Of a DNA stretch of 52,109 bases, positions 42,180 through 52,088 are shown piece by piece. The notes beneath the pieces were generated by a model. It was not told where the DNA came from and ran no database searches. It worked only from the letters and a program-made list of their open reading frames with translations. Numbering within the stretch: position 1 is the first letter of the stretch; each line of letters begins with the position of its first letter. The stretch spans positions 1 to 52,109 of the forward strand of contig NZ_PENW01000033.1 in assembly GCF_003144405.1 (NCBI RefSeq), read 5' to 3'. A program made the translations under genes and the position numbers. This DNA comes from Proteus cibi. Its GTDB lineage: Bacteria > Pseudomonadota > Gammaproteobacteria > Enterobacterales > Enterobacteriaceae.

Positions 42180-43547
42180 GTGATAACTCATGTCAGCCCA
42201 TTAGGTTCCATGGATCTGCTTTCACAGCTAGAAGTTGATATGCTAAAGAGAACCGCAAGCAGTGATCTTTATCAGCTGTTTCGCAATTGTTCTCTTGCTG
42301 TTCTCAACTCTGGTAGCCTTACTGATAGTAGTAAAGAGCTATTATCTAAATACCAAGATTTTGATATTAACGTACTGCGCCGTGAACGTGGCGTAAAACT
42401 AGAGTTAGTCAATCCTCCTGAAGACGCTTTTGTTGACGGAAAAATTATTCGCTCACTACAAGCTAACTTATTTGCAGTCCTTCGTGACATATTGTTTGTT
42501 CACGGGCAGATCACAACAGCAAAACGTGATCTTCACCTGAACTTAGAAAATAGTACTCACATCACTAATACCATTTTCTCGATTTTGCGTAATGCTCGAG
42601 CCCTTCATATTGATGAAGATCCGAATATGATCGTTTGCTGGGGTGGTCACTCAATCAATGAAACTGAATACCTTTACGGCAGAAAAGTAGGTAACGAATT
42701 AGGGTTACGCGAACTTAATATCTGCACAGGCTGTGGTCCTGGTGCGATGGAAGCACCAATGAAAGGTGCTGCCGTTGGTCATGCTCAACAACGTTATAAA
42801 AATAGTCGTTTTATTGGTATGACCGAGCCGTCAATCATTGCGGCTGAACCACCAAATCCATTAGTTAACGAACTGATTATTATGCCAGATATTGAAAAGC
42901 GTCTGGAATCTTTCGTACGAATTGGACATGGTATTATTATTTTCCCAGGCGGTGTAGGAACAGCAGAAGAATTGCTGTATCTACTTGGTATTCTTATGTC
43001 TCCAGAAAACCAAGACCAAGTATTACCACTGATTTTAACAGGTCCTAAAGAGAGTGCAGACTACTTTAATGTATTAGATGATTTTATCGCAAATACATTA
43101 GGTGACGAAGCTCGACGCCATTACCAAATTATTATTGATGATGCGCCTGAAGTCGCTCGTATCATGAAAAAATATATGCCTTTGGTAAAAGATAATCGTC
43201 GTAGTACTGGTGATGCTTATAGCTTTAACTGGTCAATGAAGATTAATGCTGATTTACAGCTTCCTTTTGAGCCGACGCATGAAAATATGGCATCGCTTAA
43301 CTTAAGCACGGATCAATCACCTGAGAAATTAGCAGCTGACTTACGGCGCGCATTCTCCGGTATTGTGGCTGGTAACGTAAAAGAAGTCGGTATGAAAGCG
43401 ATTGAAGCTTATGGACCTTATAAAATTCATGGTGATCGTGAAATTATGCGCCGCATGGATATTTTATTAGCGGGCTTTGTTGAGCAACATCGTATGAAAC
43501 TTCCGGGCGGTACAGCTTACCAACCATGTTACGAGATTATCAGCTAA
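42180..43547 (+). CDS. ppnN: Pyrimidine/purine nucleotide 5'-monophosphate nucleosidase
   Basis: LOG-like nucleosidase (YgdH) that hydrolyses nucleoside monophosphates to base and ribose-5-phosphate; in E. coli it is activated by (p)ppGpp. The start is GTG at 42180, because AAGGAG lies 6 bases upstream and the product (455 residues, [20 protein letters not shown]) then matches E. coli end to end; an upstream GTG would add 20 unrelated residues. The catalytic core shows [15 protein letters not shown] near 285 and the [15 protein letters not shown] segment near 205. E. coli sdaC and sdaB, downstream in that species, are absent. Confidence 0.95.
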   Translation: MITHVSPLGSMDLLSQLEVDMLKRTASSDLYQLFRNCSLAVLNSGSLTDSSKELLSKYQDFDINVLRRERGVKLELVNPPEDAFVDGKIIRSLQANLFAVLRDILFVHGQITTAKRDLHLNLENSTHITNTIFSILRNARALHIDEDPNMIVCWGGHSINETEYLYGRKVGNELGLRELNICTGCGPGAMEAPMKGAAVGHAQQRYKNSRFIGMTEPSIIAAEPPNPLVNELIIMPDIEKRLESFVRIGHGIIIFPGGVGTAEELLYLLGILMSPENQDQVLPLILTGPKESADYFNVLDDFIANTLGDEARRHYQIIIDDAPEVARIMKKYMPLVKDNRRSTGDAYSFNWSMKINADLQLPFEPTHENMASLNLSTDQSPEKLAADLRRAFSGIVAGNVKEVGMKAIEAYGPYKIHGDREIMRRMDILLAGFVEQHRMKLPGGTAYQPCYEIIS

Positions 43548-43553
43548 TTTATT

Positions 43554-44303
43554 ATGATACATTTGCTGATTATTGATGCTTTAAACCTGATCCGCCGCAT
43601 TCATGCGGCATCAGGTTCTTCCTGTCAGACTGTGTGTGAACAGAGCGTCAACCAATTACTTGGTCACACACAACCTACTCATGCTGTAGCGGTCTTTGAT
43701 GAAGATGACAGAGACGGTAGTTGGCGACATCAACTATTACCCGATTATAAAGCGGGTCGCACACCAATGCCCGATGATTTGCGACAACAATTACCTGAAA
43801 TTAAAGCAATGTTACTTAATTTAGGTATACAGAGCTGGCACTCAGGTGGTGATGAAGCAGATGACGTTGCAGCCACTCTGGCAACCAAAGTAGCAAGTGC
43901 AGGTTTTCGAGTCACAATTATTTCAACGGATAAAGGTTATTGCCAATTACTTTCTCCTTCTATTCGTATACGCGATTATTTTCAACGACGCTGGTTAGAT
44001 TTAGAATTTATTAGATCTGAATTTGGTGTCGAACCATCCCAACTTACCAACTATTGGGGATTAACAGGAGTAAGCAGCAGTAAAGTTGCAGGCGTTCCCG
44101 GTATTGGTCCTAAAAGTGCGACCGAGCTTTTACAAGCTCACCCAGATCTAGAATCGATCTATCAGCATATTGATGATGTGCCTACTAAATGGCAAAACAA
44201 ACTTATTACCCATAAAGAGTCTGCATTTATTAGTCGAAAAATCACGACATTACGTACTGATATTCAATTAAACGGTAATCTACAACAGCTACGTTTAAAA
44301 TAG
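43554..44303 (+). CDS. xni: Flap endonuclease Xni (ExoIX)
   Basis: FEN-family flap endonuclease related to the 5'-nuclease domain of DNA polymerase I. 249 residues. The N-terminal metal-binding residue is in [12 protein letters not shown], a second acidic cluster in [14 protein letters not shown] (near 100-113), and the helix-hairpin-helix and potassium-binding segment [13 protein letters not shown] is near 180. As in E. coli Xni, one of the metal ligands of Pol I is lost, which is why the enzyme has flap rather than exonuclease activity. It is 6 bases after ppnN. Confidence 0.95.
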   Translation: MIHLLIIDALNLIRRIHAASGSSCQTVCEQSVNQLLGHTQPTHAVAVFDEDDRDGSWRHQLLPDYKAGRTPMPDDLRQQLPEIKAMLLNLGIQSWHSGGDEADDVAATLATKVASAGFRVTIISTDKGYCQLLSPSIRIRDYFQRRWLDLEFIRSEFGVEPSQLTNYWGLTGVSSSKVAGVPGIGPKSATELLQAHPDLESIYQHIDDVPTKWQNKLITHKESAFISRKITTLRTDIQLNGNLQQLRLK

Positions 44304-44364
44304 CTAAGTTCCCACTCATTCAAATTCAACAAGCTAATATCTTTAAATAACTCGCTCTCATTAA

Positions 44365-44402
44365 AAAAGGCTAAGTTTCTATTTATAAACTTAGCCTTTT
44401 AT
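44365..44402. terminator. Bidirectional terminator between xni and rlmM
   Basis: AAAAGGCTAAGTTT (44365-44378) and AAACTTAGCCTTTT (44387-44400) pair perfectly over 14 bases. A- and T-rich flanks serve both convergent genes. Confidence 0.93.
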
Positions 44403-44435
44403 TATCATCAATAAATTGATGTGCTTTGAGCGTTT

Positions 44436-45533
44436 TTAGAACTCACGATCTGGTCGATAAGCAGCCCAAATATTTTGAATATGAACCGTTATCTCTTCTC
44501 TATCATGGTAAAGGTGCTTAGCTTGAACCTTAACGTTAATCCCTTTTTCCGCTAACTCTGACTTTATTTTTTCAAGGATATGAGAGACTTCCTCATAACG
44601 TTTTTTCATTGGCAGTTTTAGGTTAAAGATAGCTTCACGGCACCATTCATTAGCAATCCACGTTGTCATCAACGCAGCAACTTTGGCTGGTTTTTCTACC
44701 ATATCACAAACAAGCCATGTGATATTTTTAGATGTAGGTTCAAATTTAAAACCATCGACTTGGTGATGACGAACTTGTCCTGTATCCATTAACGATTGTG
44801 CCATCGGACCATTATCAACAGCATGTACCATCATACTGCGTTTCACTAATTGATATGTCCAACCGCCGGGACATGCCCCTAAATCGACCGCTCTCATTCC
44901 ACTGGCTAAACGCTCTTCCCATTCATCATAAGGAATGAAAATATGAAATGCTTCTTCAAGTTTTAATGTCGAACGACTTGGTGCATCTGATGGGAATTTT
45001 AACCGAGGAATACCCATATAAAACGCGGAATTATTGAAACTATAAGAATAGCCAACATAACAACATCCTGGTGCAATAAAAAACACATGGATAACAGGAC
45101 GGCTAAAATTCTCAACTTTCAGCAAAATTTTCTCATTACGTAAATGATTACGTAATGGCACTGTAAATTTACGGCAGAATTTTAATAATTCCTTGCTTTC
45201 GTTAGTGTCTGCTACTTCAACGCGCAGTTCACCCGCTTTTTCAACAACACCTTTTAGCATTCCAACAATCGGTGTAATTCTATCTTCTGGCGGTAGATCT
45301 TTAAGTAATTCGCCTGTCACAAACATCTGACGAGCAAAAATTAATTCACGGAAATTGACTTCACGCGCGATCTTGTCTGCGTCACCTTCTTGGTAGCATT
45401 CAAAGATCACATAACCACTTCCCTCTTTAACTCGAGGAAAACCATAAACGCCGATTTGACCTGCTTTATCCGTAATCTCAGCCGCGCACTCTTTTTCAAA
45501 ACCTTGGCGACAATATAATGCAACTTTATTCAT
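44436..45533 (-). CDS. rlmM: 23S rRNA (cytidine(2498)-2'-O)-methyltransferase
   Basis: Methylates C2498 of 23S rRNA. 365 residues. An N-terminal THUMP-like domain occupies about 1-170, followed by the Rossmann-fold methyltransferase with the S-adenosylmethionine motif [15 protein letters not shown] near 218-232. The KDKE catalytic tetrad is partly recognisable ([10 protein letters not shown] near 271, LKLPMKKR near 305). Overlaps ygdD by 8 bases, so the two are translationally coupled. Confidence 0.95.
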   Translation of the reverse strand: MNKVALYCRQGFEKECAAEITDKAGQIGVYGFPRVKEGSGYVIFECYQEGDADKIAREVNFRELIFARQMFVTGELLKDLPPEDRITPIVGMLKGVVEKAGELRVEVADTNESKELLKFCRKFTVPLRNHLRNEKILLKVENFSRPVIHVFFIAPGCCYVGYSYSFNNSAFYMGIPRLKFPSDAPSRSTLKLEEAFHIFIPYDEWEERLASGMRAVDLGACPGGWTYQLVKRSMMVHAVDNGPMAQSLMDTGQVRHHQVDGFKFEPTSKNITWLVCDMVEKPAKVAALMTTWIANEWCREAIFNLKLPMKKRYEEVSHILEKIKSELAEKGINVKVQAKHLYHDREEITVHIQNIWAAYRPDREF

Positions 45534-45921
45534 GGCGAGACGCCGGTGCCCTTAGACGCAAAGCGCCAATAAAAATTAAAGCCCAACCAATAAGAAAACT
45601 AAATCCACCAATTGGCGTAAAATAAGATAACAATCTGACTTGGGTTAGCGCCATACAATAAAGGCTACCACTGAAAAGTAGAATACCAACACCAAAGAAA
45701 ATACCCGCCCAATAAAACCATAAAATGGTTTTACGCATTAACATTGCCGCAATCCCGACAAGTAATAAGGTATGGACGATTTGGTAGCGCATCGCTAACT
45801 GAATGTATTCCCAATGTTGTGGCGATAAATGAGGTGCAAGCTTATGAGTTGCAAATGCACCAAAAGCAACATAAAAGAAGCCACTGATCGCGGAAAACAT
45901 AAGCAATGTACGACTATTCAC
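45526..45921 (-). CDS. ygdD: DUF423 membrane protein YgdD
   Basis: Inner-membrane protein of 131 residues with four hydrophobic segments (about 6-26, 44-63, 69-90 and 98-121). It fits the DUF423 family: [13 protein letters not shown] near the N-terminus and the conserved [16 protein letters not shown] in the middle. The function is not known. Upstream of and overlapping rlmM, downstream of gcvA, as in E. coli. Confidence 0.92.
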   Translation of the reverse strand: MNSRTLLMFSAISGFFYVAFGAFATHKLAPHLSPQHWEYIQLAMRYQIVHTLLLVGIAAMLMRKTILWFYWAGIFFGVGILLFSGSLYCMALTQVRLLSYFTPIGGFSFLIGWALIFIGALRLRAPASRHE

Positions 45922-45964
45922 TGTTTATTCCTTCCTATTTAGAAGATATTTGCCAATCGCAATA

Positions 45965-46885
45965 TTAAGATGATGTCAGTAAACCCAGCTTTTCTTGCTC
46001 ATTCGCTGCTTGAGATAAAATCCATTGGCGAAAAGCCGCAATTTTACCTAATTCAGCCTGACTATCTTGGCAAACTAAATAAAATGCATTTTTACTAACA
46101 AGGACATCTGGAAAAGGTCTTACTAATCGACCTGATTCTATTTCACTACGTGCCATTACATTATTAACTAATGCAACGCCTTGTCCATGTACAGCAGCCT
46201 GTATCACCATTGAACTATGACTAAAAATTGGTCCTTGTTGCACATTGATCTGATTTTGTATCTCTAATTGACGTACATAAGCTTGCCAATCTCGACGAGA
46301 TGTATCATGTAGCAGTGTATGATAAATCAGATCGGATGGGGTTTTTAGTGGTTTTTCACCTGTCAGCAAAGATGGTGCACAAACAGGGATCAAATATTCC
46401 GCATAAAGGCGATCTGTACGTAATCCTGTCCAATTTCCTCGACCATAAAAAATAGCGACATCAACATCGTCAGCCAACTTATCTTCTTCTCTATCCACCG
46501 CTTGAATTCGCACATCAATGCCGGGATAAGCTTGATTAAATCCAGATAACCGTGGCACTAACCATTGAATAGCAAAACTTGGAGAAAGGCTAACGGTAAG
46601 TGCACCTTTTGCGCTTCGCGCTAATAATTTGCGAGTTGCCTCGTTAATTGATGAAAAGATTTCTTTAATGTCGAGGTAATAACTCTGCCCTTCTTCCGTT
46701 AATAAAAGAGAGCGGTTGCGTCTTCTAAATAATTTTAGCCCAAGGAATTCTTCTAATGTTTTAATTTGGTGGCTCACGGCTGCTTGTGTCACAAATAATT
46801 CTTCAGCGGCTTTAGTAAAACTTAAATGACGTGCCGCTGAATCAAAAACCCTAAGCGCATTTAATGGCGGTAAACGTTTAGACAT
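45965..46885 (-). CDS. gcvA: LysR-family regulator GcvA
   Basis: Regulator of the glycine cleavage operon and of the divergent small RNA gcvB. 306 residues. The N-terminal winged helix-turn-helix is at about 6-65 (LPPLNALRVFDSAARHLSFTKAAEELFVTQAAVSHQ contains the helix-turn-helix), and a LysR substrate-binding domain starts at about 92. The arrangement divergent to gcvB, and an ATTAG half-site (the reverse of CTAAT, known for GcvA) at 46936-46940, fit autoregulation. No other LysR paralogue is likely in this position. Confidence 0.96.
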   Translation of the reverse strand: MSKRLPPLNALRVFDSAARHLSFTKAAEELFVTQAAVSHQIKTLEEFLGLKLFRRRNRSLLLTEEGQSYYLDIKEIFSSINEATRKLLARSAKGALTVSLSPSFAIQWLVPRLSGFNQAYPGIDVRIQAVDREEDKLADDVDVAIFYGRGNWTGLRTDRLYAEYLIPVCAPSLLTGEKPLKTPSDLIYHTLLHDTSRRDWQAYVRQLEIQNQINVQQGPIFSHSSMVIQAAVHGQGVALVNNVMARSEIESGRLVRPFPDVLVSKNAFYLVCQDSQAELGKIAAFRQWILSQAANEQEKLGLLTSS

Positions 46886-46973
46886 ATTCAGTTCTTAACC
46901 CCCTATTTTGGCTATTAGTAGACCCTAACTTTCATCATTAGTTTTTTTTATGCGAAGCATTATAAATTGTCCC

Positions 46974-47002
46974 TTGATGATTAGCCAGTAAATACCTATA
47001 GT
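46974..47002 (+). promoter_or_regulatory. gcvB promoter
   Basis: -35 TTGATG (46974-46979), 17-base spacer, -10 TATAGT (46997-47002), seven bases before the inferred RNA start. Confidence 0.82.
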
Positions 47003-47008
47003 AAGCGC

Positions 47009-47207
47009 ACTTCCTAAGCCGGAACGAAAAGTTGTGTAGTAGTAATACTGCAAAACTTTTGGCTTTGTGGTTGTGATGTTGTGTTTGCAAGTTGTCTGGA
47101 AATTCCAGACTTAGTAGCTGATGCTACTGTTTTTTTTCACTTCCTGTACATTTACCCTGTCTGTCCATAGTGATTTTATAGTGCACCGCCAAGGCGGTGC
47201 TTTTTTT
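47009..47207 (+). ncRNA. gcvB: Small regulatory RNA GcvB
   Basis: About 199 bases. It begins ACTTCCTAAGCCGGAACG and later contains CACTTCCTGTACATTTACCC with TGTCTGTCCATAGTGATT, near-identical to E. coli GcvB. The G/U-rich seed region R1 (about 47066-47095, GTGGTTGTGATGTTGTGTTT) pairs with amino acid and peptide transporter mRNAs in E. coli. It ends in a GCACCGCC/GGCGGTGC hairpin with seven T residues. Hfq-dependent action is inferred from the homologue. Confidence 0.96.
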
Positions 47208-47547
47208 ATTCCCTATTTTTCTCTACTTTTTAATTACTCACGTACACCGTTTTGATGTTTTCATCCATTTTTTATAATGAACTTATCATCATTATTCTAA
47301 AAAACTCACCGCAAATTATCCTCAATAAATTAAAATAAGAAAAAATAGGATATTAATCTGCTCTCCATGATTTTTTATTGAGTGAACTTTCATCATCTTA
47401 ATCGTGCTATTATGGGCGCAATGACCCATAACAAACGGATGCTTTCAGGTTTCCGTTATAAATAAATATAATTAACCGTATAATATATACGCCCTGTTTT
47501 TAACGACAAATCACGAAAATTTATTCGTCTACCAATACAGCCTAACT
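47208..47547. other. Non-coding gap between gcvB and csdA
   Basis: E. coli has the small lipoprotein gene ygdI here; no such frame is visible. The region is A+T-rich. An extended -10 candidate TGC-TATTAT (-10 at 47408-47413) could serve csdA with a leader of about 130 bases. No further structure was recognised. Confidence 0.5.
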
Positions 47548-48759
47548 ATGAACGTATTTTCACCTGATTTATTTCGACAACAATTTCCTGCTCTTAAAGA
47601 AAAGACGATTTATCTCGATAGTGCAGCAACTGCATTAAAGCCTCTTGCCATGATAGAAGCCTCAGATGCGTTTTATCGCCATAATTTTGCTACAGTTCAC
47701 CGTAGCCAATATCAGCATGCGAAAGAGACAACACAACAATATGAAGCGACGCGTCAACAAGTTGCCAAATTAATCAATAGTGCTGATAGTGATACGATTA
47801 TTTGGACAAAAGGCACCACAGAATCTCTGAACTTTATTGCTCAAGGTTATTTTCGCCCACGCTTACAAGCAGGTGATGAAATAATTGTTAGTGAACAAGA
47901 ACATCATGCAAACCTTATTCCTTGGCTGATACTGGCAGAACAAACAGGCGCTCGAGTGATCCGTTGGGCAATTGAAGATCATTTTTTACCTTCAATTGAT
48001 CGCTTAAATGCGTTAATCAATAAGCGGACACGAATTGTCGCCGTTAGCCAAATGTCAAATGTGACAGGCGCTCAAATCGCATTAGATAAAGTGTCTCTAT
48101 GTGTCCATCAATATGATAATTGCTTACTCGTTGTCGATGGGGCACAAGGTATTGCGCATCATCCAACCGATGTCACAGCACTTGATATTGATTTCTATGT
48201 TTTTTCTGCTCATAAACTGTATGGTCCTAATGGATTAGGTGTCTGTTATGGCAAACGAAAACATTTAGAGGACATGGCACCTTGGCATGGTGGTGGAAAG
48301 ATGCTAACTAACGCAACATTTAACGGATTTACGCCAGCCCCTATTCCTCAACGCTTTGAAGCAGGAACACCAAATGTTGCCGGTGTTATGGCATTTTCAG
48401 CCACATTAGCATGGCTAGAACAACAAGATATGCATCGTGCTAACCAATATGCTATTGAGCTTGCAGAAGAAGCTGAGAAGCGGCTCAGTAAGCTAAATGG
48501 CTTTATCAGTTACCGAGCCACCAATTCATCGGTTATTTCTTTCAATTTCGACGGTGTTCATCATAGTGATTTAGCAACATTAATCACAGAGAAAGGCATT
48601 GCATTACGCACAGGGCAACATTGCGCACAACCGCTTATTGATTCATTAAATATTTCAGGCTGTTTACGCGTTTCTTTTATGCCTTATAATCAACTTTCTG
48701 ATATCGATGCCTTTATTGACGCTGTTATTTTTGCGTTAACACTCTTAAAAGACGAATAA
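47548..48759 (+). CDS. csdA: Cysteine desulfurase CsdA
   Basis: PLP-dependent group II desulfurase that takes sulfur from cysteine and hands it to CsdE. 403 residues. The PLP lysine is in SAHKLYGPNGLG near 224, and the active-site cysteine is in RTGQHCAQPL near 360, with the group II loop. Serves the CsdA-CsdE-TcdA route and tRNA hypermodification rather than general Fe-S assembly. csdE follows after 5 bases. Confidence 0.95.
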   Translation: MNVFSPDLFRQQFPALKEKTIYLDSAATALKPLAMIEASDAFYRHNFATVHRSQYQHAKETTQQYEATRQQVAKLINSADSDTIIWTKGTTESLNFIAQGYFRPRLQAGDEIIVSEQEHHANLIPWLILAEQTGARVIRWAIEDHFLPSIDRLNALINKRTRIVAVSQMSNVTGAQIALDKVSLCVHQYDNCLLVVDGAQGIAHHPTDVTALDIDFYVFSAHKLYGPNGLGVCYGKRKHLEDMAPWHGGGKMLTNATFNGFTPAPIPQRFEAGTPNVAGVMAFSATLAWLEQQDMHRANQYAIELAEEAEKRLSKLNGFISYRATNSSVISFNFDGVHHSDLATLITEKGIALRTGQHCAQPLIDSLNISGCLRVSFMPYNQLSDIDAFIDAVIFALTLLKDE

Positions 48760-48764
48760 TCATC

Positions 48765-49205
48765 ATGACTAACATCACAACACAGCATCCCTTTGGCAAT
48801 GAAATTACGTTAGATATCTTGCTTAATGATTTTCAAAAATCAAAAGCATGGGAAGAGAAATATCGCCAATTAATCCAACTCTCACGTAAATTACCCGCAT
48901 TACCTAATGAATTAAAAACATCAGAAAAAGAGATCAAGGGATGTGAGAACAAAGTATGGCTAGGTGTCGAATTAAATAGTGACGGTAAATACCATGTTTA
49001 TGGTGATAGTGATGGTCGTATTGTAAAAGGCTTACTGACTATTATTTTAACCGCAGTTGAAAATAAAACGGCGCAAGAAATCGCTGATATCGATATGTTA
49101 GCGATTTTTGAACAATTAGGATTGGCTAATCAAATTAGCCAATCTCGTACTGACGGAGTGAATGCGATTATCGCACGATTAAAATCACTCACCTCCCAGT
49201 ATTAA
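48765..49205 (+). CDS. csdE: Sulfur acceptor protein CsdE
   Basis: SufE-family acceptor of persulfide sulfur from CsdA. 146 residues. The acceptor cysteine is Cys60 in EKEIKGCENKVWLG. The rest is the usual SufE fold with DGRIVKGLLTIIL near 85 and the IFEQLGL and ARLKSL C-terminus. Immediately after csdA, convergent with tcdA. Confidence 0.95.
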   Translation: MTNITTQHPFGNEITLDILLNDFQKSKAWEEKYRQLIQLSRKLPALPNELKTSEKEIKGCENKVWLGVELNSDGKYHVYGDSDGRIVKGLLTIILTAVENKTAQEIADIDMLAIFEQLGLANQISQSRTDGVNAIIARLKSLTSQY

Positions 49206-49209
49206 GTTT

Positions 49210-49330
49210 TATACTCTAAATCATTCAAGATGTCGCTAGGCGACAAGTCAGTGAGTCACTAGGAGCATACATCAGTATGCGACTAGTGCGAATGAACGCC
49301 ATCAACAACGCTGTGGCTGAGTACGCTGCG
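49210..49330. repeat. Dispersed enterobacterial palindromic repeat, overlapping the tcdA 3' end
   Basis: The minus strand resembles a non-coding repeat I remember from Yersinia, Serratia and Photorhabdus genomes, with TTGAATGATTTAGAGTATA at one end and a GCGTTCATTCGC segment in the middle. At its core is a perfect interrupted palindrome, CACTAG-GA-GCATAC-ATCA-GTATGC-GA-CTAGTG (49257-49288). The right boundary is uncertain, since it passes into tcdA. Confidence 0.65.
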
Positions 49331-50120
49331 CCTTTGCTAGCATCTTCTTCAAAGCATGAGACACCGCAATAAACCCAAACGATGCCGTTACCATCGTTAC
49401 AGCCCCAAAGCCAGCTGAACAGTCCATTCGTTTCACACCATCTGCCGTACTTTTTGCGGCACAAACCGTACCATCGCCTTGTGGATACACGAGTTGTTCT
49501 GTTGAAAAAACACAGTCGATCCCAAGTTTTCCCTTACTGTTTTTTACGACGTTAAAATCAGATTTCAAACGTTCTCTTAATTTAGCCGCTAAAGGATCTT
49601 GAATTGTTTTTGCTAAATCAACGACTTGAATTTGTGTTGGATCAATTTGACCACCCGCACCACCTGTAGTGATCACCGGAATTTTATAACGACGGCAATA
49701 CGCTAATAACGCAGCTTTGGGTCTTACACTATCAATGGCATCAATGACATAATCAAAGTTGTTATTCATCATTTCAGCGACATTATCAACCGTGACAAAA
49801 TCATCAATACTGGTCACGTTGCATTCTGGATTGATTTCTAAAATACGCTGTTTCATCACATCGCATTTTGGTTGACCCACACTTTCTTTCAATGCATGTA
49901 TCTGCCGATTCGTGTTCGTCACACACACATCATCCATATCAATTAAGGTGATAGCACCAATACCACTACGTGCTAATGCTTCCGCAGCCCAACTGCCGAC
50001 CCCTCCAATACCCACGACACAGATATGAGCCTGAGCAAAATAAGACAACGCTTGTTGCCCATAGAGTCGCCCTATTCCAGAAAAGCGTTGTAAATATGAA
50101 TCTGATAATGAATTTTGCAT
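49302..50120 (-). CDS. tcdA: tRNA threonylcarbamoyladenosine dehydratase
   Basis: E1-like enzyme (CsdL) that cyclises t6A37 to ct6A37. From ATG at 50120 it has 272 residues and aligns with E. coli TcdA; an upstream ATG would add 19 unrelated residues. The nucleotide-binding motif GIGGVGSWAAEALARSG is near 36-52, with the conserved DMDDVCVTNTNRQ after it. The last ten residues, after KKMLAKA, do not resemble the family end and are read from the adjacent dispersed repeat, so the natural stop seems to have been replaced. Neighbours csdA and csdE supply its sulfur-linked partners. Confidence 0.94.
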   Translation of the reverse strand: MQNSLSDSYLQRFSGIGRLYGQQALSYFAQAHICVVGIGGVGSWAAEALARSGIGAITLIDMDDVCVTNTNRQIHALKESVGQPKCDVMKQRILEINPECNVTSIDDFVTVDNVAEMMNNNFDYVIDAIDSVRPKAALLAYCRRYKIPVITTGGAGGQIDPTQIQVVDLAKTIQDPLAAKLRERLKSDFNVVKNSKGKLGIDCVFSTEQLVYPQGDGTVCAAKSTADGVKRMDCSAGFGAVTMVTASFGFIAVSHALKKMLAKAQRTQPQRC

Positions 50121-50230
50121 AATGCGATAACAACCTAAATAACAGAAATAATCATGGCTATTAATATCAATAGCCATGTCGTTTGCATCATTTTACCGTT
50201 AATAACGTGCAGATAAAGAGTAAATCGTTT

Positions 50231-51325
50231 TTATGACGAAGGGTTTAATAAGTTGAGTTGTGATTTTTTTAATACCCAAACGCGCCCATAATGATTATAA
50301 AAACCTGCCATATGACCAGCATCTTTACCAATTCCATGATAAATATCGAAATGATGGCCTTTAATTGCCCCTCCTACATCTAATGCCACCATTAAACGCA
50401 TTTGATATTCGCCAGTGAAATTACCCGTATTATCAAGTACAGGAATTTCAGCGAGTAATACCGTTCCGGCTGGAATAATACTTCTATCAGAAGCCACAGA
50501 AGCAAGTGCAACGAGAGGGATAGCACTGGCACCTCTAACTGGTGTAAAAGGCTCTGGTTTGAAAAAAACAAATGATGGATTTTCTTCTAATAATTTTCTC
50601 ACTTCAGCATCATTGTGTTTATCAGCCCAATCTCTAATAGCAAGCATAGACATATCTTTTCTTTCTACTTCACCATTATCAATAAGTACTTTGCCAATAC
50701 TGCGATAAGGGTGTCCGTTTTTCCCTGCATAACCAAAGAACGTCAAAGGTTTACCATCACCAAAATCAACATAACCACTTCCCTGAACTTCCATCATAAA
50801 ATTATCCATAATGGAGTTACTGTACGCTGCAATTAAAGATGGGCTTAATGCACCATTATAAATAGCCGCACGAGAAGGTAATTTTGACCGACTATTAGCA
50901 GGCATTTTATAAAGAGGGTATTGGAACTCACCTTGTTTTGTTAAACGGGCTTCAAGAACAGGTGTGTAATATCCCGTAAATTGGACATTACCGTACTTAT
51001 CAACCCCTTCCATTTGAAATGCAGAAAGATTGAACTGACGTAATTGTCGTGTATCTGCACCAGAACGTAGCCAGTTTTCAACCGCCTGATAAGTCTCTTT
51101 GTTGCTATTATACAAACGAGATGATGTTTGGTTTATCTGACTGACTTGTTGTAAGTAATCAGGGCCATTAATAGGTGTACCTTGTGTATTTGGCGAAGTT
51201 ACTTCAATGAGATCTTGCTTAAGCTTTCCATCTTTATACTGTTGCCCTTGCTCTGTTGGACGATGACATCCTGTCAAGGCAAGCGCTAACATACCTAAAA
51301 TTAACGATTTTCGCCAAGTAACCAT
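50231..51325 (-). CDS. mltA: Membrane-bound lytic murein transglycosylase A
   Basis: Outer-membrane lipoprotein that cleaves peptidoglycan to 1,6-anhydromuropeptides. 364 residues (E. coli 365). The lipobox LTGC is at 17-20. The MltA double-psi barrel includes VQFTGYYTPVLEARL near 114 and QGSGYVDFGDG near 200, and the C-terminal 3D domain has DVGGAIKGHHFDIYHGIG near 317 with the catalytic aspartate. Terminator not obvious. Upstream 260 bases separate it from the tRNA promoter. Confidence 0.95.
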   Translation of the reverse strand: MVTWRKSLILGMLALALTGCHRPTEQGQQYKDGKLKQDLIEVTSPNTQGTPINGPDYLQQVSQINQTSSRLYNSNKETYQAVENWLRSGADTRQLRQFNLSAFQMEGVDKYGNVQFTGYYTPVLEARLTKQGEFQYPLYKMPANSRSKLPSRAAIYNGALSPSLIAAYSNSIMDNFMMEVQGSGYVDFGDGKPLTFFGYAGKNGHPYRSIGKVLIDNGEVERKDMSMLAIRDWADKHNDAEVRKLLEENPSFVFFKPEPFTPVRGASAIPLVALASVASDRSIIPAGTVLLAEIPVLDNTGNFTGEYQMRLMVALDVGGAIKGHHFDIYHGIGKDAGHMAGFYNHYGRVWVLKKSQLNLLNPSS

Positions 51326-51542
51326 TTTCGACCCACTTAATGACTGAATTGAGTGTTGATTTTGAGTTAGAAAGATACCAAAGCAAAATCAATAAAGATA
51401 TGGATAGACAAACACTTGAGATATTTTTCTTATCATTAGTGAAATTAAAATTCACCCAACAAGTATAACTGCCTAAATTTGCGTCTCGATGTATTATTTC
51501 TGACCGTTTTTAAAAGAAAACTGTAAAAATTTCATAAAAAAC

Positions 51543-51577
51543 TTGCAACTCGGCAGATCCTGAGTATAGTGCCCCTC
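51543..51577 (+). promoter_or_regulatory. Initiator tRNA operon promoter
   Basis: -35 TTGCAA (51543-51548), 16-base spacer, -10 TATAGT (51565-51570), then the G+C-rich discriminator GCCCCTC, typical of stringently controlled stable RNA promoters. Confidence 0.82.
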
Positions 51578-51585
51578 TGTGGAGA

Positions 51586-51662
<77 letters not shown>

Positions 51663-51692
51663 ATTCACAAAGCAATAAGTTATAGTATCAGT

Positions 51693-51769
<77 letters not shown>

Positions 51770-51791
51770 ATTCTATAAACAATAATTCAGT

Positions 51792-51868
<77 letters not shown>

Positions 51869-51890
51869 ATTCTATAAACAATAATTCAGT

Positions 51891-51967
<77 letters not shown>

Positions 51968-51989
51968 ATTCTATAAACAATAATTCAGT

Positions 51990-52066
<77 letters not shown>

Positions 52067-52088
52067 ATTCTATAAACAATAATTCAGT

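Noticed and set aside
49225-49464. 79-codon minus-strand frame at the end of tcdA
   Set aside because: It runs out of frame across tcdA and the dispersed repeat, with no ribosome-binding site.
51234-51455. 73-codon minus-strand frame before mltA
   Set aside because: It overlaps the mltA signal peptide in another frame and has no homologue or ribosome-binding site.
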